Source of the DNA: UBA7485 sp050945075
GTDB taxonomy: Bacteria > Bacillota > Clostridia > Eubacteriales > Eubacteriaceae
DNA: 10,627 nucleotides
Direction: 5' to 3'
NCBI GenBank assembly: GCA_050945075.1
Contig: JBMNSG010000076.1
Location: forward strand, 1 to 10,627
Shown piece after piece: positions 6,530 through 10,627 of this stretch. The stretch's first letter is position 1. Each line of letters opens with the position of its first letter. Under the pieces are notes generated by a model. It saw only the letters and a list, made by a program, of their open reading frames with translations, ran no database searches and was not told where the DNA came from. A program made the translations under genes and the position numbers.

Positions 6530-7624
6530 ATGATGACTGCGGATCAAAAGAAGATAAAATCATGCAGCCTGGGTAACCGCATCCTTGAAGTACCGGTCAT
6601 TCAAGGTGGTATGGGTGTAGGTATTTCACTGGGCGGACTTGCCGGAGCAGTTATGCGTGAAGGCGGTATGGGCGTGATCTCCGCTGCCGATCCGGGCTTT
6701 GACGAACCGGATTATTACACCAATGCTCTGGAAGCAAACTGCCGGGCGCTGGCGGCTCAGGTCAGGAAGGCCAGACATCTGTCCTGCGGCCATGGCCTCC
6801 TGGGTGTCAATGTCATGGTGGCCTGCTGTCATTACGAAGAGCTGGTTCAGGCTGCGGTTGAAGCAGGCGCGGATGCAATTGTTTCAGGTGCCGGACTGCC
6901 AATGAATCTTCCGGCCATTCCAGGCACGGAAAATGTTCTGCTGGCTCCGATCGTGTCTTCCGGAAAAGCAGCCAGACTGCTCATGCAGGCCTGGATGCGT
7001 CATCACGGCAGACTTCCGGATTTTATCGTTGTCGAAGGACCGCTTGCCGGCGGCCATCTTGGATTTAAGCGGGAAGATCTGGATAGCGGAAACGTTCAGA
7101 CGCTCGAAGAAATTGTCCCTGATGTTCTGGCGGAAACAGCAAAAATCGAGGAACTGACAGGACAGCATATTCCGGTTGTCGCAGCAGGGGGCATCATGAA
7201 CGGTGCCGATATGGCCCGTTTCCTGAAAATCGGAGCCGGAGCTGTTCAGCTGGGGACCCGTTTTATTGCTGCCAGCGAGTGTGATGCTTCCGACGGTTTT
7301 GTAAATGCCATTCTTGATGCCACACCGGAAGACATACGGCTGGTTAAAAGCCCGACCGGACTTCCCGGCAGAGCTGTGACCACAGAACTGATTGAACGGG
7401 CGGAAGAAGGACGGATCCCCCCGGTCCGCTGCATCCGCTGTATTAAAAAATGCAATCCCGCTACAACACCTTACTGTATTACAGAAGCGCTGGTGAATGC
7501 CCAGCGCGGAAACATCGCGGAAGGACTGGTTTTCTGCGGTGCCAGAGCGGGTGAACTTCATAAACGATCTTCCGTACATGAAATCATGACGGAACTGACT
7601 ACAGAATGCGAGGAAAATCTTTGA
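6530..7624 (+). CDS. FabX-like FMN/Fe-S flavoenzyme of the nitronate monooxygenase/FabK superfamily
   Basis: 364 residues from the ATG at 6530, which has AAAGGA (6518-6523) at 6-nt spacing; an ATG at 6524 overlaps the fabK stop but abuts that site. It has a TIM-barrel FMN fold: VIQGGMGVGIS at the N-terminus, SGAGLP (119-124), VEGPLAGGH with His176, PVVAAGGI and VQLGTRF. Unlike FabK it has KSPTGLPGRAV followed by a cysteine cluster at Cys301, Cys304, Cys308 and Cys316, then a SVHEIMTEL end. This arrangement and length match, from memory, Helicobacter pylori FabX (HP0773), a decanoyl-ACP dehydrogenase/isomerase with FMN and a [4Fe-4S] cluster that makes cis-3-decenoyl-ACP. Position between fabK and fabD supports an acyl-ACP substrate. 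Automatic annotation would probably say nitronate monooxygenase, unlikely here. The activity is inferred; a specialised enoyl reductase remains possible. Confidence 0.8.
   Translation: MMTADQKKIKSCSLGNRILEVPVIQGGMGVGISLGGLAGAVMREGGMGVISAADPGFDEPDYYTNALEANCRALAAQVRKARHLSCGHGLLGVNVMVACCHYEELVQAAVEAGADAIVSGAGLPMNLPAIPGTENVLLAPIVSSGKAARLLMQAWMRHHGRLPDFIVVEGPLAGGHLGFKREDLDSGNVQTLEEIVPDVLAETAKIEELTGQHIPVVAAGGIMNGADMARFLKIGAGAVQLGTRFIAASECDASDGFVNAILDATPEDIRLVKSPTGLPGRAVTTELIERAEEGRIPPVRCIRCIKKCNPATTPYCITEALVNAQRGNIAEGLVFCGARAGELHKRSSVHEIMTELTTECEENL
7610..7623 (+). promoter_or_regulatory. Ribosome site and TTG start that define fabD
   Basis: GAGGAAAA (7610-7617) lies at normal spacing before TTG (7621-7623), and that TTG overlaps the upstream TGA as TTGA. 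The alternative ATG at 7606 lies before this site and has only a weak GGAA upstream. The TTG start also follows the 4-nt overlap pattern of the rest of the operon. Confidence 0.7.
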
Positions 7625-8595
7625 CGAATCAGAATCAGGTGCAACAGACCCGCACGGCCTTTCTGTTTGCCGGACAGGGTGCTCAGTTTACCGGAATGGG
7701 CGAAGATATTTACAGGAATTACCAGACAGCCAGAGACGTGTTTGATCATGTTTCAGAGCTGGCGGATTTTGATATTCGTGATTTCTGCTTTCATGCAGCA
7801 CCGGAACAGCAGAAAAACACTGCACTGGTCCAGCCGGCTATTTTCACCATGAGCATGGCGACAGCCGCAGTACTGGATGAAAACGGAAATAATCCGCAGG
7901 CAGCAGCCGGACTTTCCCTCGGTGAATATGCAGCGCTTTGCCAGGCCCGTGTTTTTTCAATAACAGACGGAGTCAGCATCCTCAGACAGCGCGGACAGAT
8001 TATGGCCGATGCACTGCCTGAAGGAGTAAGCGGTATGTATGCGGTAATGATGCTGGATGCGGACCGGATTCAGGCAGCCTGCACGCAGGCCAGTCTTGCC
8101 GTACCGGGAACAGCGGAAATTGCCAATTACAACTGCCCGGGCCAGATTGTCATTTCCGGCAACCGGGAAACAGTGGATGAAGCGGCACGTCTGTGCCTGG
8201 AAGCAGGTGCCAAACGGGCAGTGCCTCTGGCAGTATCCGGCGCTTTTCATACATCCCTGTTAAAAGAAGCAGGCGAAAAACTGGCAGCAGTCCTGTCTGC
8301 TTATACGTTCTCTGACCCGGTGATCCCGGTTTACCGGAATCTTACCGGAACTCCTGACTGTGCGGATACCCGTGACAGCCTCAGACAGCAGATATCCTCG
8401 TCTGTCCGCTTTGAACAGACCATACGCAATATGATGGATGACGGGATTACCCGTTTTATTGAAATAGGACCCGGGAAAACACTTTCGGGTTTTGTCAAAA
8501 AAACAGTCCGGGCAGTCAGCAAAGAGAAGGAAACCGGCGATATTCAAATCAGCAGCTGTCAGAATGCTGCAGAACTGGAGAATCTTCTGAAATGA
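7621..8595 (+). CDS. fabD: Malonyl-CoA:ACP transacylase
   Basis: 324 residues from the TTG start (329 if the ATG at 7606 is used), within the normal 300-325 range. It moves malonate from CoA to ACP, linking the carboxylase genes upstream to the synthase. Motifs: FAGQGAQ near the N-terminus (residues 16-22), the nucleophile elbow GLSLGE with Ser99 (Leu in place of the common His is usual in Firmicutes FabD), the carboxylate-binding arginine in RQRGQIM (about Arg124), and the catalytic His210 in SGAFHTSLL. The IGPGKTLSGF segment near the end is also typical. Its 3' end overlaps fabG as ATGA. Confidence 0.95.
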   Translation: MTNQNQVQQTRTAFLFAGQGAQFTGMGEDIYRNYQTARDVFDHVSELADFDIRDFCFHAAPEQQKNTALVQPAIFTMSMATAAVLDENGNNPQAAAGLSLGEYAALCQARVFSITDGVSILRQRGQIMADALPEGVSGMYAVMMLDADRIQAACTQASLAVPGTAEIANYNCPGQIVISGNRETVDEAARLCLEAGAKRAVPLAVSGAFHTSLLKEAGEKLAAVLSAYTFSDPVIPVYRNLTGTPDCADTRDSLRQQISSSVRFEQTIRNMMDDGITRFIEIGPGKTLSGFVKKTVRAVSKEKETGDIQISSCQNAAELENLLK

Positions 8596-9389
8596 GTACA
8601 GAAATAAAACAACCGGCAGCAGCTGCAGAAAATTCAGACGGCGCTGGCAGCAAAACAAAAACAACGGCCAGAAGAAAGCGTGCACTGGTTACCGGTGCTT
8701 CCGGCGGTATTGGCGGAGCCTGTGCCAGAGCACTGTCGCGTGACTGCGATGTGATCGTTCATTATTCCGGAAATCAGGAAGGCGCCCAGGCGGTTCTGGA
8801 TACGCTGGAACCGGGCCAGCACCGCATGATTCGTTTTGATGTAACGGATGCCGATGCAGTGAAGGAAGCAATGGCAGAGCTGGAAAAAGAAGGCGGGATC
8901 GACATTCTGGTAAACAATGCCGGAATTACCCGCGACGGCCTGCTGATGCGCATGAAGGACAGCGATTTTGATGATGTCATTGCCGCCAATTTAAAGGGCA
9001 GCTACAGCTGCATCCGCAACTGTGTGCGGGGGATGGTCAAACGCCGTTACGGGCGCATCATCTGCCTGTCCAGTGTAGTCGGCGTAAACGGCAATGCCGG
9101 CCAGGCCAACTACGCCGCCAGTAAAGCCGGCATAATCGGCCTGACAAAATCAGTGGCACAGGAACTGGGAAGCCGTGGAATCACCGCCAACGCAGTGGCC
9201 CCCGGTTTTATTCAGACACCCATGACGGCATCCATGCCTGAAAAAACGAAGAACGATATTCTGGGACGCATTCCCGCCGCCCGTTTCGGGACGCCGGAAG
9301 ACGTTGCGGCTGTCGTGAACTTTCTGGCTTCAGAAGAAGCCGGTTATGTGAACGGACAGGTCATTGAAGTAGACGGCGGTATGGCTTAA
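8592..9389 (+). CDS. fabG: 3-oxoacyl-ACP reductase
   Basis: 265 residues; NADPH-dependent short-chain dehydrogenase that reduces 3-oxoacyl-ACP to 3-hydroxyacyl-ACP. The Rossmann motif TGASGGIG is at 34-41, NNAG at 108-111, and the catalytic tetrad is Asn133, Ser161, Tyr174 and Lys178 (NYAASKAG). The C-terminal GQVIEVDGGMA is typical of FabG rather than of general dehydrogenases. The first 28 residues are an Ala/Ser/Thr/Lys-rich extension absent from normal 245-residue FabG. No internal Met offers a shorter start, and the ATGA overlap with fabD plus GGAG at 8577-8580 support the long form. Confidence 0.95.
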   Translation: MSTEIKQPAAAAENSDGAGSKTKTTARRKRALVTGASGGIGGACARALSRDCDVIVHYSGNQEGAQAVLDTLEPGQHRMIRFDVTDADAVKEAMAELEKEGGIDILVNNAGITRDGLLMRMKDSDFDDVIAANLKGSYSCIRNCVRGMVKRRYGRIICLSSVVGVNGNAGQANYAASKAGIIGLTKSVAQELGSRGITANAVAPGFIQTPMTASMPEKTKNDILGRIPAARFGTPEDVAAVVNFLASEEAGYVNGQVIEVDGGMA

Positions 9390-9443
9390 TCATTCCGGTA
9401 AACAGACCCGATACAAACAGATTTGGAAATAAATGGAGAAATA

Positions 9444-10627
9444 ATGGAAAACAGACGAGTAGTCATAACAGGGATGGGCGCTGTCACCCCGATTGGCCAG
9501 CAGTTATCTGAAATTACAGACAGCCTCAGAGACGGACATTGCGCGATTGCCCCGATCACAGCATTTGATACACAGGATTACAAGGTAAAACTGGCAGCAG
9601 AAGTCGGCGATTATGTTATCCCGGAACGGTTTTCGAAAAAAGATTTTAAATTCAATGACCGTTTTCAGGTTTTTGCAAGAATTGCCGCTCATGACGCACT
9701 TGCGGACAGTGGATTAACTGAAGAAGATCTGGTTCCGGAACGCTTTGGCGTCAATATCGGCTCCGGTGTAGGCGGACTGGGCACCATCGAAAAAAATGCA
9801 GTCACCCTGCACGACCGCGGACCGCGCCGTGTATCCCCGTTCTTTATACCGATGGCACTGATCAATCTGTCCTCCGGCAGTATTGCCATGGACTGCGGCG
9901 CCCATGGTTATGTTACATCAACCGTTACAGCCTGTGCGGCCGGTGCCAATGCAATCGGCGATTCGTTCAGACGCATCCGTGCAGGATATGAAGATGTCAT
10001 TATTGCCGGTGGAGCGGAATCCTCTGTCACTACACTTGGAATTGCAGGATTTATGGCGATGCGCGCCCTATACGAAGGCGACAATGTTCAGCGGGCTTCT
10101 ATTCCCTTCGATCCGGAGCGTTCAGGCTTTGTCATGGGCGAAGGCGCCGGCATGCTTATTCTGGAAGACCTGGAGCATGCCAAAAAGCGCGGAGCAAAAA
10201 TATACGCGGAAGTTGTTGGTTACGGTGCATCCTGTGATGCCCATCACGTTACCGCACCGGATCCGGATGGACTTTATGCAGCCAATGCCATGAAGGAAGC
10301 GCTCAGCGAAGCCGGTATTGAATCCGGAGAACTGGGTTACGTCAATGCGCACGGAACCAGTACCCAGCTTAACGAAACCTCGGAAGCCAAAGCCATGAAA
10401 ATTGCCTTCGGCAGTGATTACCTGAAGCCGTTTGTGTCTTCGACCAAAAGCATGACCGGCCATATGCTCGGTGCTTCAGGCGCTGCAGAAGCTGTGTTTA
10501 CAGTGTTAGCCATGAATGCCGGATTTATCCCGCCAACGGTTAATACAGAAAAAACAGAATGCGATGTCAATCTTGTTATGGATCAGGCGGTCGATGCGGA
10601 TTTCACCTACGCCATGAGCAATTCACT
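9444..10627 (+). CDS. fabF: 3-oxoacyl-ACP synthase II (partial at right edge)
   Basis: 394 complete codons are visible and the frame runs off the window; E. coli FabF has 413 residues, so about 20 are missing. It is the main elongating condensing enzyme, joining malonyl-ACP to acyl-ACP. The catalytic Cys-His-His triad is Cys164 (TACAAGAN), His303 (NAHGTST) and His340 (STKSMTGHMLGASGA), close to E. coli numbering. The start is ATG with GGAG at 9435-9438, five bases upstream. It is the only gene after accB not coupled to its neighbour: a 54-nt gap separates it from fabG, with no clear promoter or terminator. In pathways that make unsaturated fatty acids, FabF-type enzymes can take over elongation of the cis-3 intermediate. 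Confidence 0.96.
   Translation, partial: MENRRVVITGMGAVTPIGQQLSEITDSLRDGHCAIAPITAFDTQDYKVKLAAEVGDYVIPERFSKKDFKFNDRFQVFARIAAHDALADSGLTEEDLVPERFGVNIGSGVGGLGTIEKNAVTLHDRGPRRVSPFFIPMALINLSSGSIAMDCGAHGYVTSTVTACAAGANAIGDSFRRIRAGYEDVIIAGGAESSVTTLGIAGFMAMRALYEGDNVQRASIPFDPERSGFVMGEGAGMLILEDLEHAKKRGAKIYAEVVGYGASCDAHHVTAPDPDGLYAANAMKEALSEAGIESGELGYVNAHGTSTQLNETSEAKAMKIAFGSDYLKPFVSSTKSMTGHMLGASGAAEAVFTVLAMNAGFIPPTVNTEKTECDVNLVMDQAVDADFTYAMSNS

Noticed and set aside
7606..7620. ATG start for fabD, five codons upstream of the TTG
   Set aside because: It lies ahead of the good ribosome site GAGGAAAA and has only a weak site itself; the TTG fits spacing and overlap pattern better.
6524..7624. Plain nitronate monooxygenase (2-nitropropane dioxygenase) or a simple fabK duplication
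   Set aside because: The C-terminal cysteine cluster, the VEGPLAGGH segment and the FAS-II position fit FabX better than either.
9883..10293. 136-codon + strand frame overlapping fabF
   Set aside because: Out-of-frame shadow; the fabF frame covers the same DNA with a full catalytic triad.

Overview
The window is the 5' part of a type II fatty acid synthesis (FAS-II) operon, all on the + strand. It runs acpP - accB - accC - accD - accA - fabH - fabK - fabX-like flavoenzyme - fabD - fabG - fabF, with fabF cut by the right edge. The gene set points to a Bacillota (Firmicutes) bacterium: FabK rather than FabI as enoyl-ACP reductase, the GLSLGE serine motif in FabD, and strong AGGAG-type ribosome sites. 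The acc genes placed ahead of the fab genes would suit an Erysipelotrichia-like or related anaerobe, but the genus is a guess. Coding DNA is GC-rich (39 of 60 bases are G/C at 3601-3660) while the leader is extremely AT-rich (8 of 60 at 121-180).

Layout. 1-53 is the tail of an unrelated upstream reading frame, followed by a small inverted repeat and a clear intrinsic terminator (112-146). 147-305 holds the promoter region: a sigma-A-like promoter (226-254), a set of short repeats, and a TGATAATCA palindrome beside the ribosome site that resembles the core of a FabT box. acpP follows and ends in a GC-rich intrinsic terminator (567-590), so acpP is probably made both alone and by read-through. 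accB to fabG then form an almost gap-free chain: six junctions are ATGA or TTGA overlaps, accD/accA overlap by 10 nt, and fabK/fabX overlap by 4 nt or are separated by 2 nt. fabF follows after 54 nt with its own ribosome site.

How the genes work together. AccBCDA makes malonyl-CoA; FabD moves malonate to ACP (AcpP); FabH starts chains; FabF elongates; FabG reduces the 3-keto group; FabK reduces the enoyl group. No dehydratase (FabZ/FabA) lies in the window; it may lie beyond the right edge. The gene between fabK and fabD is the most interesting. It is a second FMN TIM-barrel protein that is not just a FabK copy: it has the VEGPLAGGH active-site segment and a C-terminal four-cysteine cluster, and it resembles Helicobacter pylori FabX, the decanoyl-ACP dehydrogenase/isomerase that makes unsaturated fatty acids by back-tracking. 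This suggests a candidate route to anaerobic unsaturated fatty acids encoded inside the operon of an organism group where that route is often unclear.
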